A stretch of 15,171 nucleotides of DNA, from NCBI GenBank assembly GCA_010279815.1, contig QEOQ01000207.1, forward strand, positions 2,300,658 to 2,315,828, in the 5' to 3' direction. Positions 1 to 9,562 of this stretch are shown piece by piece (the first letter of the stretch is position 1; every line of letters starts with the position of its first letter). The DNA comes from Brachionus plicatilis. Taxonomy: Eukaryota; Rotifera; Eurotatoria; Ploima; Brachionidae. The position numbers were made by a program, and so were the translations under genes. Below the pieces are notes generated by a model. The model made no database searches and was not told where the DNA came from. It worked only from the letters and a program-made list of their open reading frames with translations.

Positions 1-7
1 CAAACCG

Positions 8-146
8 CAGAATGTGTAATATTACATAATTTTACGCAATTTTACGTAAATAAATGTAAGATCACATAAAATTACATCAAATTTAGAATGTAATTTAATG
101 TAAGCTTACGTAAAATGATGTAATATTACGTAAAATTACATCATTT
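8..146. repeat. Large imperfect palindrome (fold-back repeat)
   Basis: The stretch reads as an imperfect inverted repeat centred near position 83. The left arm pairs with the reverse complement of the right arm through shared blocks such as CATAAAATTACATC, TTTTACGTAA and TGTAATATTAC. Inside the right arm is a second, perfect 12-bp hairpin: AAATGATGTAAT at 113-124 and ATTACATCATTT at 135-146. Related words (ACATAATTTTACAC) recur at about 282-297, so the repeat may once have been longer. It could be a fold-back or MITE-type element. No coding capacity is visible. Confidence 0.6.
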
Positions 147-294
147 CAAGTAAAACACAACAAAAATGCTTACGGTCAAAAAATTGCAATTTTTGAGACA
201 AAAATTTGATTTTTAATAAATTTTTTAAATTTTATAAAATTTTTTTCACAACTTGTATTCTTGTATTTTTTTACATATAATAACATAATTTTAC

Positions 295-447
295 ACGAAA
301 TATTGTAAAAAAATGTAATAAAAACAGCAGTTACTATTTCATCAGGCAAAGTATTCCAGGCATTGGCTATTCATTTTTAAAAGAAATTTTCTCTTCGCGG
401 GTGCTTAACTATTTCTTTAAATACTTGAAGCGGTGTCCTCTTAAATT
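295..447 (-). pseudogene. Decayed C-terminal tail of a non-LTR (LINE) reverse transcriptase
   Basis: Read on the minus strand, the segment encodes LRGHRFKYLKK, a stop, then LSTREEKISFKN, a frame change, then IANAWNTLPDEIVTA. This is the conserved pattern found just after the reverse-transcriptase domain in many LINE ORF2 proteins: a RGH..K motif, a region ending in NAWN.LP..VV.A, then a short SV..FK..LD-like tail. One in-frame TAG and at least one frameshift make it non-functional. The upstream part of the ORF would lie to the right but is interrupted at the TTAA (441-444) where the next element begins. The LINE clade cannot be assigned from so short a piece. Confidence 0.6.
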
Positions 448-678
448 GTTATTTTAGCTTATTTTTATTGTTAATTTGCTACTCGACCCGTCCGACCAAT
501 CCCAGGTCTTATTCTCATTTGAGATCTGACTTAGAATAATACCACTTAGACATATTGGTGCAAAGAAAAATTTGAAATTATTAAATAATTGCTACGAATA
601 CATGGCAAAGTTGTCTGGGTCGGTCGAGTCGAGAAGCTAACTAAATATAAAAATAAGCTAAAAATAAAATAACTTTAA
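441..678. mobile_element. 230-bp non-autonomous element with long inverted repeats, flanked by TTAA
   Basis: The left end (about 445-497) and right end (about 618-674) form imperfect inverted repeats. Both carry a TTATTTTA..GCTTATTTTTAT block followed inward by a CTCGAC/CCGACC block. TTAA occurs directly outside each end (441-444 and 675-678), consistent with a TTAA target-site duplication, and the left TTAA falls inside the decayed LINE coding tail. The interior of about 120 bp shows no coding potential. A MITE is the simplest reading. TTAA duplications are typical of piggyBac-type transposases, but the ends do not start with the usual CCC, so the family is not assigned. Confidence 0.5.
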
Positions 679-757
679 GGCCGACAAGGCCGGACGGACC
701 TGCGCCGCTTACAGGACAGGATGGACGGGAGCCGGGCCGAAAAATGGCCGAGTAGTT
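679..757. other. GC-rich patch in AT-rich DNA
   Basis: About 79 bp, mostly G and C, follow the TTAA at 675-678, in a window that is otherwise about three-quarters A+T. Its end (GGCCGAGTAG at 743-752) resembles the reverse complement of the GC block in the neighbouring element's left arm (GGTCGAGTAG), so it may belong to a related or nested repeat. No open frame or RNA gene is recognised. Confidence 0.5.
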
Positions 758-844
758 CGCATTACGATTTTATTAGAACCTTTGTTCATAAAATTTATTA
801 GATTAGACATTTTAGTAGAAAATTCTCTCTGGTTTTAGAAATAC

Positions 845-850
845 TTTATT
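845..850 (-). terminator. Candidate poly(A) signal AATAAA for RING copy 1
   Basis: AATAAA on the minus strand, about 86 nt after the stop codon of the gene ending at 936. In DNA this AT-rich the hexamer also arises by chance, so support comes mainly from its position. Confidence 0.35.
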
Positions 851-935
851 TTGAATAATAGTAAATAATAATTCAAAGTCAACTTAATTGAAGATAAACC
901 CAAAGGATAACGATTTGATTCATAAAGCAGAAAAA

Positions 936-2515
936 TTAATTTCCGTGAATGGCATCTCTTTTGCAAAGAGGACATTTTCTACTTTGCTAAAAAAATGTTT
1001 TATTATATTTAAATTCAAATTCATTAAATTACTTTAAGCCAATCATTAATGCATGTGGTATGAAATTTATGGAGACATATCAAACAAGTGAGCATAACAT
1101 CTTTTGTAAAGTCTTCACAGCATATTGAACATTGATTTTCTTGTTGATATTGGTTATTTCCTCTGAATGGAAAAGAGGGCAATGATTCTATTTCTTCTTT
1201 TTTAAGGCAATTTTTTGAATTATTATTTTCAATTAGTGTTCGTAGATTATGTTGCTTTAATTATTTCATTAATAAATAGTTTTAACTCTGTAATGTCTTG
1301 ATCAAGAAAGAGGTATTAAAAAATTTAAAATTAATGTACGCAATGGATACCTAAAAGAAATATTTTTTCTTAATTCAAAGAATATGGAATTAAAAATGAT
1401 TTTACTTTAAATCGGCATTTAAATTTTACATATAATATTTTTGGCAAAATTTAAATAATTTTATATTTTTACATTTTCATACTTTTATATTTTTTAATAT
1501 TTTTGAACAATATTTTGGAAAATTAAAAAAGAACTTGATTACGAAAATCCAGAATAAACATTTTTTGAAATATTATTTTATAGGTTAAGTAAGTTGAGGT
1601 TTTTTAAATTAATTTTAAATAATCAATTCTTAGTTTCAAAAAATTTTTGTATAAGATTTTCAAAGCTGCATTGAAGTCCGAAATTTCAACTTTTAAATTT
1701 TAGCTTCTTTCTCCAAGACGTTACGCTATGCATAAAAAAGAAATAATTTTACTTGATTTTGATTCATTATGATATTCCTATTTGTTTGGGATTCCCGGTA
1801 CGGTCTATGTGTTTGCCTGTTAGCCAACTGGTAATTAATAATGTTGACTGTGGGTCTAATTGGATTCTTTTAAAAATAAAATCTTAAATTTTTAAAATCT
1901 CAAATACTCAGTGCCCTCAATACATTACAAATATTATTGGAACTTTGTCTAACTCTAGATCTATTGTCAAATTCTTGTTGTAATCGACAAGCCAAAATTT
2001 CATCATTTCCAACTAACCTTAAATCATTTTATTAATTCTAAATATCAAAAGTTTTTTATTATTATTTTTTCCCTAAAGATTTCGATTTCGTATTTAAGAA
2101 TTCAGTACCTCTGTGAAACATTGCTTGGTGAAATTCTTGGGGTTTGATTGAAGTTAGATGGTCTAACGATCGGATTTAGTAAAATAAAATTTGTATTTTG
2201 AGCATATGGAAATGAATTTGTTCCTCTACATTGGTTCGTTACCATACATGGGTTTATTCTTTGATGATTTAATACGATTTTTGGAATCTGAACAAAATTG
2301 GTTTGGGTTCCTCGCGAAATATCTATAGCTGAGAATGATCTTGGAATATTTGGATGCACAAAAACTTCTAAATTTCTTCCAGGAGATGAATTTACTCTAA
2401 AGGTGTTCGATGCTTCTGGGTAGTCCTTTGAAGCATCTAATCCATCCTGAATGTAATCTATTGATTCCTGTAAATATTTTTTGGATTTTCTTTTTAATAA
2501 TGAAATTATGGGCAT
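936..2515 (-). CDS. RING-H2 finger protein, copy 1 (probable E3 ubiquitin ligase), 5 exons, 295 aa
   Basis: Spliced minus-strand model with exons 2109-2515, 1924-2017, 1753-1866, 1033-1254 and 936-986. Introns of 91, 57, 498 and 46 nt are all GT-AG, and the frame is open throughout. The C-terminal RING-H2 has all eight zinc ligands: C247, C250, C265, H267, H270, C273, C284 and C287. The protein ends eight residues later in RDAIHGN. Residues 141-155 (DEILACRLQQEFDNR) match the charged LQ-rich helix of copy 2. RING-H2 proteins typically recruit a ubiquitin-loaded E2; the substrate is unknown. The first 135 residues, polar and rich in Asn, Pro and Ser, are not recognisably shared with copy 2. 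The ATG at 2515 is the first of a long open exon, but an upstream exon cannot be excluded. The third intron is about ten times the usual length. Confidence 0.75.
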
Positions 2516-2973
2516 GATTTTATCTAAATTTATTTGAATATATCAATTTAGATCTCGTAATTATCTGTAATTTATAGAATTTGAGCAATTAAAAATATTT
2601 CAGATTGATCAGAAAGGATTTTTTAATAGTCATTAATATTTACATAACGACATTTTTTATTTAGCAATACACTCAAAAATCTTTGAATATATATAAATGT
2701 ATTAGCATTTTTTAATCTTTGTTGGAAACATAATTCAAATTCAGCAATTTATAAAATCTAAAATAATGAATATTTTTATTTAATTCTGTAATTACCTATT
2801 TGAAAATTTATAAATTTTGAAAAAAAACCTTAAATGAAATTAATGCAGAAGTAATTAAAAATATGGGGTTAATTAGTAAAAAAAGTCGTTTTAGATAATA
2901 TTTACTTAATAAATCGCTATTTAAATTTTTTTTTAAATAATTTTCAAAATGATCAAAATTTTTTTTTATAAGT
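2516..2973. other. Intergenic, no gene seen
   Basis: AT-rich spacer between the stop of the ISOC2-like gene and the start of RING copy 1. A 63-codon minus-strand frame at 2808-2999 overlaps the true ISOC2 C-terminus in another frame and looks like low-complexity chance coding. The spacer presumably holds the 3' UTR of one gene and the promoter of the next; no clear motif can be singled out. Confidence 0.5.
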
Positions 2974-4567
2974 CTAAATTTTGAGTAAACCAGTATCATG
3001 TGACGAATTTCGAATTATTTTCTGAATATCTTTAAATTTCGGATGGTTGGCATTTCTTATAAATTGAAACACTATTGATTCAGCAGTGGTCAAAAATGCC
3101 CCTGATTGTTTCATTCTTTCAATTGCATATTTTCTTAAAGAGTTAAACAATGTATTTTTATATTTTTAATTTTTAAAAAAATACCTATCTACCATTGACC
3201 TGGACGATACTGTATCTACTATTACGTGAACATTTTTTCCATACTCCAAAAAGTCCATGCACGTGCTCAATATGCAAGCATGTGCTTCAATGCCGCAAAG
3301 CAATACTGAATCGTAATCTATTAAATAATTTTGACTTTTTTAATAAATAAATGTTTTGTGAGATTGATTACCAGGTGTATTTTGATGAATGTGGTCAATT
3401 AGATCTTTTGTGCACATACTAAATGAAGTTTTTTCGAATATTTTTACATTGTCACATTTTTGTTTTAAAAATGGAACAGTGTGACCCAAGCCTTAAATAA
3501 TTATAAATAGGTACAATTCAATCTAATTTCTTTGGCTTAAAGTGACAATTGTTTTGAATTCTATTATTGAAATGACTATCCTTTAAAACTCTAAATAGCT
3601 TTTTTAAATAATTATTTATTTTTAAAATGATTTTAACTAGAAATTATATGATATTAGCCTGATATTTGATGTTTTTATTTTTTTAAAAACTTCAAAATCA
3701 AGTGGGATTTTGATTAAGAATATATCGAATAATTGTGAAAAAATAAATACATTAAAATTCATAAAACTTTTATTTTGTTTGGATTAAATTATTTATTTAA
3801 AAAACTTAAGAAAATATTCAAGGCATTTAGGAGTCGAAGAGCGTTTTTTCAGCCCTCATGCTCATGAAAGCTTTTTATGAATTTATTTTAAATTATTAAT
3901 AAAAAGATTATCATTTAAGTGTCCCAAATCACAAGCCGAAGACTCAAACATTCTCAATTTTTAATATTTTTGAAATTTAACTTAGTTAACATATATTTAT
4001 AAAAAAAATTTTCCCATAAAAATGTAAAGAAATGTAAATTTAAAACAAAAATCATTAAGATGATAGAATATGACGGAGTTTATTAGATTCGAAATTAATG
4101 CGTCAGACTACAATTTATGATTTGGATCACTATAAAAGAAAAAAAAGCCTCGTTGAAACGGATTTAAGTTTTTGATAAAAGTCTGGTTTGATTATTTCTA
4201 TAAAATAATTTCATTATCTAAATAATTAGAATTTTCAATTCCTTTAGGGTGCTAATAATTAAATAAATAAACACTCAGAATAATCATTTACAAGATCACA
4301 AAACATTGTAAGTAATTAGTTATTGTAGTTGTATTTTGAAATCAATTTTTAACAAAATAATTGAAAAATTCATTATTAAATAATACCTTTAGGATACTGT
4401 TCAGTAACCAAATAAGGAATATTTAGGACTTTTGCAATATCAAGGACACGTCCACTATTTTCAACAACTTGATTAAAATAATGAATATTAGGGGCAAATT
4501 TTTCTTGTAAGTCACAAAGCAGCAAGAGAGTTTTTGATGGATTTAAGCGGCCAATTCTGGAAGCCAT
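2974..4567 (-). CDS. ISOC2: Isochorismatase-domain protein, ISOC2-like, 4 exons, 197 aa
   Basis: Exons 4387-4567, 3372-3491, 3185-3317 and 2974-3133 join to 594 nt. The introns are 895, 54 and 51 nt, all GT-AG. The protein aligns along its whole length with animal ISOC1/ISOC2 proteins: MASRIGRLNPSKT start, LLLCDLQEKF, TEQYPKGLGHTVP, EKTSFSM, VLLCGIEAHACIL, VDTVSSRSMVDR, RMKQSGAFLTTAES, and an HDTGLLKI end. The Asp-Lys-Cys triad of the isochorismatase hydrolase fold is present in LCDLQ, EKTSF and HACIL. The length is close to the roughly 205 aa of human ISOC2. Family members are cytosolic, nuclear or mitochondrial, and their natural substrate is poorly defined. An in-frame ATG at 4579 would add four residues; 4567 is preferred because it gives the family's typical N-terminus. 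The 895-nt first intron is unusually long for this window. Confidence 0.9.
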
Positions 4568-4680
4568 CTTTAAATTCATTCCATTTGTAGCATAATTAAT
4601 ATTTTTATTTCCTTTAATCAAAGTTATCAAGCTTTGAAAGTTTTAAGTATTGTAAAATTTATTCAATTTTTTATAATTGA

Positions 4681-4686
4681 TTTATT
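4681..4686 (-). terminator. Candidate poly(A) signal AATAAA for RING copy 2
   Basis: AATAAA on the minus strand about 83 nt after the stop at 4769. A second AATAAA lies at 4658-4663. Both fall in the 201-bp gap before the ISOC2-like start codon, so the two genes are tightly packed. Confidence 0.35.
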
Positions 4687-4768
4687 ATTATTATGAAATT
4701 AAAAAATTTTGAATGGAATATGAATTTTAAGTTAACTTTTTTACACAATCTTCTGATGAATTATATTA

Positions 4769-6159
4769 TTAATTTCCATGAATGGCATCTTTTTGGCACA
4801 GTGGACATTTTCTGCTTGTCTTCGAAAAAAAAACTAATATCATTTTAATTTTGTAAAAATAAATACCTTTAGCCATTCTTTTACACATTTTGCGTGAAAT
4901 TTATGCAAACATGCTAGGGACATAATCTTTTCGTCTTTTAAATAAGAATCAAAGCAAATTGAGCATTGATTTTCTTGCTGATCTAAGTTGTTTTCTTTAA
5001 ACGGAAAGCATGGCAATGATTGCACCTCTTCTTTTCTTAGGCATTTTTTTACACTGTTTTGTTCATCAAGTCTTATTAAACTCTTTTTTTTCAATAATTA
5101 ATTTTTATTAAAAATTAAAATGATTTTACTTCATAATCATCCGAAGTAAAATCTCTGTCAGTCTGAAAAAATTGATTTAGTTGTCTATGTTGGGTTCTAT
5201 TAGGTCTAACCCGAACTGGCTGAATATATCTTCTTGCCCTTCGATTAGCCTCCGGTAGGAATCTCGTATTATTATCACCTGGATTAACATCTTCATCTAG
5301 AAATTGAGTCATCTTTAAAGAAAATAAAGCTTTCTAAATTAAAACTCTGATTTTAAATTCTCACAAATTGGTTATTTTGCAAAAAATTTAATTCATTCGC
5401 CAAGCCAGAATCATTATTTGCAATTTCTCTTCGATTGGAATTTCGACCAAAAAGTAAATTTTGATCATTAATAGTAAAAGCAATGTCATTTAATGAGTTA
5501 TTTTGAAAATTGTGAGATATTTGAATATTTTGATTATTATTATTAACGTGAATATGTGTATTTAAGTTGTTTCCTCCATTAAATTCCAAACTTACTGCAT
5601 ATTCTTGGTCAAACTCTTCCTGAAGTTGACGAGCTAAAATTTCATCACTGTCATTTTGACTTGATTTATTTTAAAAAATAATATAAAATTCATTAATAAA
5701 AAAATTTAAGAAAACCTACTCGTCATTCTTTGGGGGATCAATTGAACTCCTTTTAGTTCTTTTTTGATTTTCTTGTTTTCTAGTTACTGGAGAATCATCA
5801 TTGTCAATTATAATGATCTTGTTTAAATTAATATAAAAACAACTCATACATTTTGCAAAGGACATTTTAATAAGAAATAAAAAAACTCACATCATCATCA
5901 CTGCTATTTTGATTGTTATTTAAGCCTCTACAGTGACTATGAAAAATATTAGAATATTTTCAAATTTTAAAAATAGTTACTCTTTCATTCTATTTCTAAA
6001 TTCCTTCGCCCTTGATACACGCTCTCTATCTTTTTGAAAACCTTTTTCCTCCTTTAATTAGATAATAATACATTTTTTAAAAATAATTTAATTTACTTGA
6101 AATATTCGAGAGAAATCATCACCTGATTTATCATTTAAAAAAGAAATTCCTGTTGCCAT
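4769..6159 (-). CDS. RING-H2 finger protein, copy 2 (probable E3 ubiquitin ligase), 8 exons, 340 aa
   Basis: Exons 6097-6159, 5981-6051, 5891-5936, 5720-5817, 5365-5659, 5130-5312, 4867-5082 and 4769-4819 sum to 1023 nt. The seven GT-AG introns are 44-73 nt. The start ATG at 6159 has an in-frame TAA 24 nt upstream. Residues 22-44 form a charged segment (EEKGFQKDRERV..). Residues 98-113 carry DEILARQLQEEFDQEY, a charged helix of the kind often found in ubiquitin-pathway proteins. An Asn/Gln-rich stretch follows, then an Arg-rich part (RRARRYIQPVRVRP) near 216-230. The RING-H2 has ligands C292, C295, C310, H312, H315, C318, C329 and C332, and the protein ends in KDAIHGN. Probably a ubiquitin ligase; no membrane segment is seen. 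It is paralogous to the gene at 936-2515, most clearly over the last two exons, and to the partial plus-strand copy at 14499. Substrate and orthologue are not recognised. Confidence 0.8.
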
Positions 6160-6462
6160 ATTTCGCTTGTACAATAATTATCGGACAGTAGAATATTCTT
6201 ATTTTTACTGTCTAAAATAGATTCTAAATTTTGTCCCAGTAAAAAATCAGAAAACTAAATTTAGAATTCTTTGTAAATTCTGAAAGGAAATATGAACTTT
6301 ATTTAATAATGCCGATGTTTATCTAGCAATAAGAATAAAAAGCTTATTAATGAAAATTAATCAAAAATTTATCACTGAATTTTAAATACCTTTTTCTTGA
6401 AAGATAGCTACTCTTTCATATTTGAAAAATATTAATACCAAAAATTTATAAGGATTAAGAAT

Positions 6463-6468
6463 TTTATT
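6463..6468 (-). terminator. Candidate poly(A) signal AATAAA for the DMAC2-like gene
   Basis: AATAAA on the minus strand starts 18 nt after the stop codon at 6486, a normal spacing for animal genes. Confidence 0.4.
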
Positions 6469-6485
6469 TTAAAATTAAAAAATTA

Positions 6486-7629
6486 TTATTTGTTTGATTC
6501 GATTATTTTACGTAATTCCATCTCTTCAACAATCAGTTTTTGTTCTATAGATTTGAGAGCATCACTGCTCAAATGATTAGCACCCTCAATAGCAACGTTT
6601 TCTAAATTCTCCTCTAACAAAATAGAAATGTATTCTTTATTTTTGGCGTTGTTTAGTTTCTCCATTTTTAGTAATTTCAAATTCCTTTTATTTAAATTGT
6701 GATTAGATAATGAGACATGAATTTGAAATAAATTTTCCCCAAAAAAAAATATTTCTAAGCTTTGAAAAAACTAATTTAATTTTTCTTCAAAGATTTAAAT
6801 AAAATTCTAATATGATAAGTAGCAAAATAAAATATTTTTTAATTTAAAAAAATTAATTTAAAAAAGAGACACAAAATTTTTATCTTACCTTAAATATCCT
6901 AAAGTAAGGAGGCCATTGTCAGTAAAATTTTGACAATTGGATATGTCCAAATATTCAAGTGTATCTGAGAAAGCGTGTGAAATTCTTGATAGAAGCCAAT
7001 CATCAGCAAAAGGACAATCCTTGAAAACTAGCGTTTTTAAACTTGAACAAGTCTCTTGAAAAATTTTATTTGAAAAATATATATCGCAATTAATTTAAAT
7101 TATTTTTACCTATATTACTGATACCGTCATACTTAATAACAGTTTTGCTTAAATCAATACCTTCGACATAAAAATCTTCAATTCTTTGACTTGGAAGAAT
7201 ATTTTCAATTTTTTCATTTCCCAGAAATAGCCATTTAGATGATCCATGCAAGCGACATTTACCACCCATTTTGAGTGTGTAAGTCGCTGCGTGTAAATCT
7301 GGCCCTAGTTTATTTAAATCAGACTCGAAAAATCTTTATTAAATTAAATTATTTTTTTTAAATGCCTTTGACATAATTTTACTTATTTACGGCATCGATC
7401 GAATTTTGGTATCGTTTTTTCCTAAAATTTCTTAGTCCATCAAGAATTGAAAAATTTCTTTCTTTATAAAGCCATAGCAAAAATTCAGAAATCGACATAG
7501 ACTTCTGGCTATTTTTTTGCATTTCTATTAACTCATTTCGAACGCCTTAATAAAACTTGAATCATTCAAACCTTTTATAAATATCAAAAGGATACTTCTT
7601 GTTTTAAATAAAATACGAGTCAGATGCAT
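6486..7629 (-). CDS. DMAC2: DMAC2-like mitochondrial complex I assembly factor (ATP5SL family), 5 exons, 262 aa
   Basis: Exons 7572-7629, 7383-7524, 7110-7333, 6889-7054 and 6486-6684 give 789 nt. Introns of 47, 49, 55 and 204 nt are GT-AG. The first exon encodes a basic, hydrophobic start (MHLTRILFKTRSILLIFIK) that looks like a mitochondrial targeting sequence. Residues 77-101 (GPDLHAATYTLKMGGK..HGSSKW) and the leucine-rich region from 142 onward (SLKTLVFKDCPFADDWLLSR, TLEYLDISNCQNFTD, NLKLLKMEKL) match the order of motifs in animal DMAC2. That protein is about 257 aa, has a short run of cysteine-containing leucine-rich repeats and helps assemble the distal membrane arm of complex I. The related ATP5S/DMAC2L is a weaker match. 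The start at 7629 rests on the presequence; MQKNS in exon 2 is the alternative. The last intron and exon are duplicated in inverse orientation near 13.9-14.2 kb. Confidence 0.8.
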
Positions 7630-8997
7630 TTTAATTTACAATAACGAAATTTTGAAAGTTTATTAATAAAAATTATTCTGAAAAAAATTATAAACAAGTG
7701 CAAAATTTATTTATCAAATGTGCTTATTTTTAAAAAACAAAATTAATCAAGCTTTTTTTCTAATAATTGGTTTCTTTTTTATTAATTTTAAAAAATTAAA
7801 ATTATATAGATAATTTTTTTGTTTATGCGATAAAATATAAAATTTTATGCGATTATTCAGGCTTGTTTTTAGTCATAAGTCAAATAAAGTCAGGACTCAA
7901 ATCAAGATTTTTTTCCACATGGTCTAAAATTCAATTTGGTATCCGTCACCTTATCCACTTGATAATTCTATTCTGGGTACTATTCAGGACATAATTCTAT
8001 TCTGGGTATTATATTGATTGGATATACACCAAGACTCAAAAATATAAAAAGCTAAAGAGTTGAATTTGAGATTTGCGATAAAGGAAAGTTTTGAAAATAT
8101 GTAGTGCTGATTAAAATTAAAAATATTCAGAATTTTAAGGATATTAGATATGTGACAACTATAGTTGAGACCTAACATAATCCTAATGAGGTTGTTTTGA
8201 GAGATGTTTAAAAATTTCAGGGTATCATCCTTTTCTAGGCCATAGGTAAATTAAGATAGACTAATATAATATTTTTATATATTGAATTGTGTGAAAAAAA
8301 ATTTTTAATTCTTGATTTATACTTTTTTAATTCCATATAAAGAATTTTCCAGCGAATATATGGGCTGCAAACTTTTACAAAATCTGAAATGGATATACTA
8401 AACTATACTGAGGGTGATTTTCCGTGATGTTTTCTTTATGCAACAATTTACGTATAATCTGTTAAACTTATTTAAATTTTAAGTAAAAAATCATAAATTT
8501 ATTAGATTTCACGAAAATTGTTGTTAAAATAAAAATATAAAAAAAAATTGGAAACTAAAATATTAAATTATTTGGCAAAAAAGCTTTAGAGTCATGGTGT
8601 GGGGTTAAAAATTAAGAAAAAAAAACTTAAAACTAAAAAAAATAATTAAAATAGTTTTTTAATTAAAAAAATTCGATCCTAAACTATGGTGCATGATTAA
8701 AATTAAAAAATTCATTTGTACAAATTTGTACAATATTTTACTATTTGTAGAACCTTTTTTGCACCATTAGAAAAAAAGCTATGAAGTTTTTACTTTTAAC
8801 ACTTTAATTTTTGTACTAAAATTTCACATTGCCTAACTTTAGTCTCCCGACTTTTCTTTACTTCAACTTTTCTCTAATGAAAGAAGTTACGATGAATGTG
8901 CTGTTGGTATTGGTTAAGATGTTGGAAATTTTTTTAAGGTGAAATGTCAATCGATAATGAATTCGCAATGAAGATTTTCAGAAACCATTACTTTCTG
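7630..8997. other. Intergenic, no convincing gene
   Basis: About 1.4 kb upstream of DMAC2, AT-rich and full of homopolymer runs. A 64-codon minus-strand frame at 7984-8178 is hydrophobic and low-complexity and lacks recognisable motifs, so it is not called. The only repeat noted is the 18-bp direct repeat listed separately. The DMAC2 promoter should lie at the left edge, but no motif stands out. Confidence 0.5.
7962..8008. repeat. 18-bp direct repeat
   Basis: ATAATTCTATTCTGGGTA occurs at 7962-7979 and again, identically, at 7991-8008, a 29-bp period. Two copies only; no function is apparent. Confidence 0.8.
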
Positions 8998-9147
8998 TTA
9001 AATAACTTTTAGGTGTTGTTTTTGGATGAGATTGATTATCAAATAAAGAATTGTCTTATCAGAGCCTTCAAGTCCATCTCTCTCATCGATATCATTAATA
9101 TATTTTAAAATTGCAACTCTTTTTTTAATATAAGATATAATGACATT
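8998..9147 (-). pseudogene. Short exon-like minus-strand frame, unidentified
   Basis: Fifty codons without a stop read NVIISYIKKRVAILKYINDI, then DERDGLEGSDKTILYL and IINLIQKQHLKVI. Amino-acid variety and local GC content are higher than in the surrounding DNA, which suggests real or once-real coding sequence. There is no start codon, and upstream lie a T-run and the unsequenced NNN, so a missing exon is possible. The frame ends at TAA, but AAA|GTTATT just before it could also act as a splice donor. The family is not recognised; it may be a remnant. Confidence 0.3.
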
Positions 9148-9167
9148 TTAAAAAAAAAAATAGCTTG

Positions 9168-9170
9168 NNN
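9168..9170. other. Assembly gap (NNN)
   Basis: Three undetermined bases. They may hide a longer gap, so continuity between the exon-like frame on the left and the repeats on the right is uncertain. Confidence 0.95.
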
Positions 9171-9297
9171 AACGTAAATTTTTAATAGAAGGCGAAAAGT
9201 TAGCATTATCTTTCAAGAAATTTTTATTCATCTAGATAACTTAATCATAAATTATTAATTACAAATTATGTCTATCAAAAAATTGCAATAAAAAATT

Positions 9298-9398
9298 TGC
9301 TATGAAATAATATGCTATGAAACATATGTCATGTGCTATGAATTAATAATTGTCTGCTATGAAAAAAAAAGTGCTATGAAAAAAATTATGCTATGAAA
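9298..9398 (+). repeat. Six interspersed copies of TGCTATGAAA
   Basis: TGCTATGAAA, or TGCTATGAAT once, begins at 9298, 9313, 9334, 9355, 9372 and 9389, that is at spacings of 15, 21, 21, 17 and 17 bp with AT-rich filler between. It resembles a decayed minisatellite or a cluster of binding sites. No ORF spans it. Confidence 0.75.
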
Positions 9399-9562
9399 CA
9401 TTATACGATCCTGTACATCTTAAATTCTTAAAAGAAACTAATTCAATTAATTGAAATACAGAAAAATAAAAATAGAACAACTTTTAATTTAAAAAAGTGA
9501 TGAAAAATTGTCGCGCTTTGTTTACTATGTTTTTTTAACTATTTATTAAAATTCATGGAAAA

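Noticed and set aside
1255..1752. Extra exon in the long intron of RING copy 1, ending at a GTAAAATCATTTT donor-like site near 1403
   Set aside because: The site resembles the donor in copy 2, but no stop-free frame with RING-family similarity leads up to it. The exon at 1753-1866 already supplies that junction.
2808..2999. 63-codon minus-strand ORF starting MILVYSKFRL
   Set aside because: It overlaps the last ISOC2-like codons in another frame and continues in A/T-run sequence. The true frame stops at 2974-2976 after HDTGLLKI.
6385..6425. Possible decayed copy of RING copy 2 exon 2 in the intergenic spacer (ATGAAAGAGTAGCTATC on the minus strand)
   Set aside because: It resembles the exon 2/intron 2 junction ATGAAAGAGTAACTATT, but the match is only about 16 bp with no clear extension, so chance cannot be excluded.
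7984..8178. 64-codon minus-strand ORF
   Set aside because: Low-complexity Ile/Phe/Asn composition, no motif, and no flanking exons; likely chance in AT-rich DNA.
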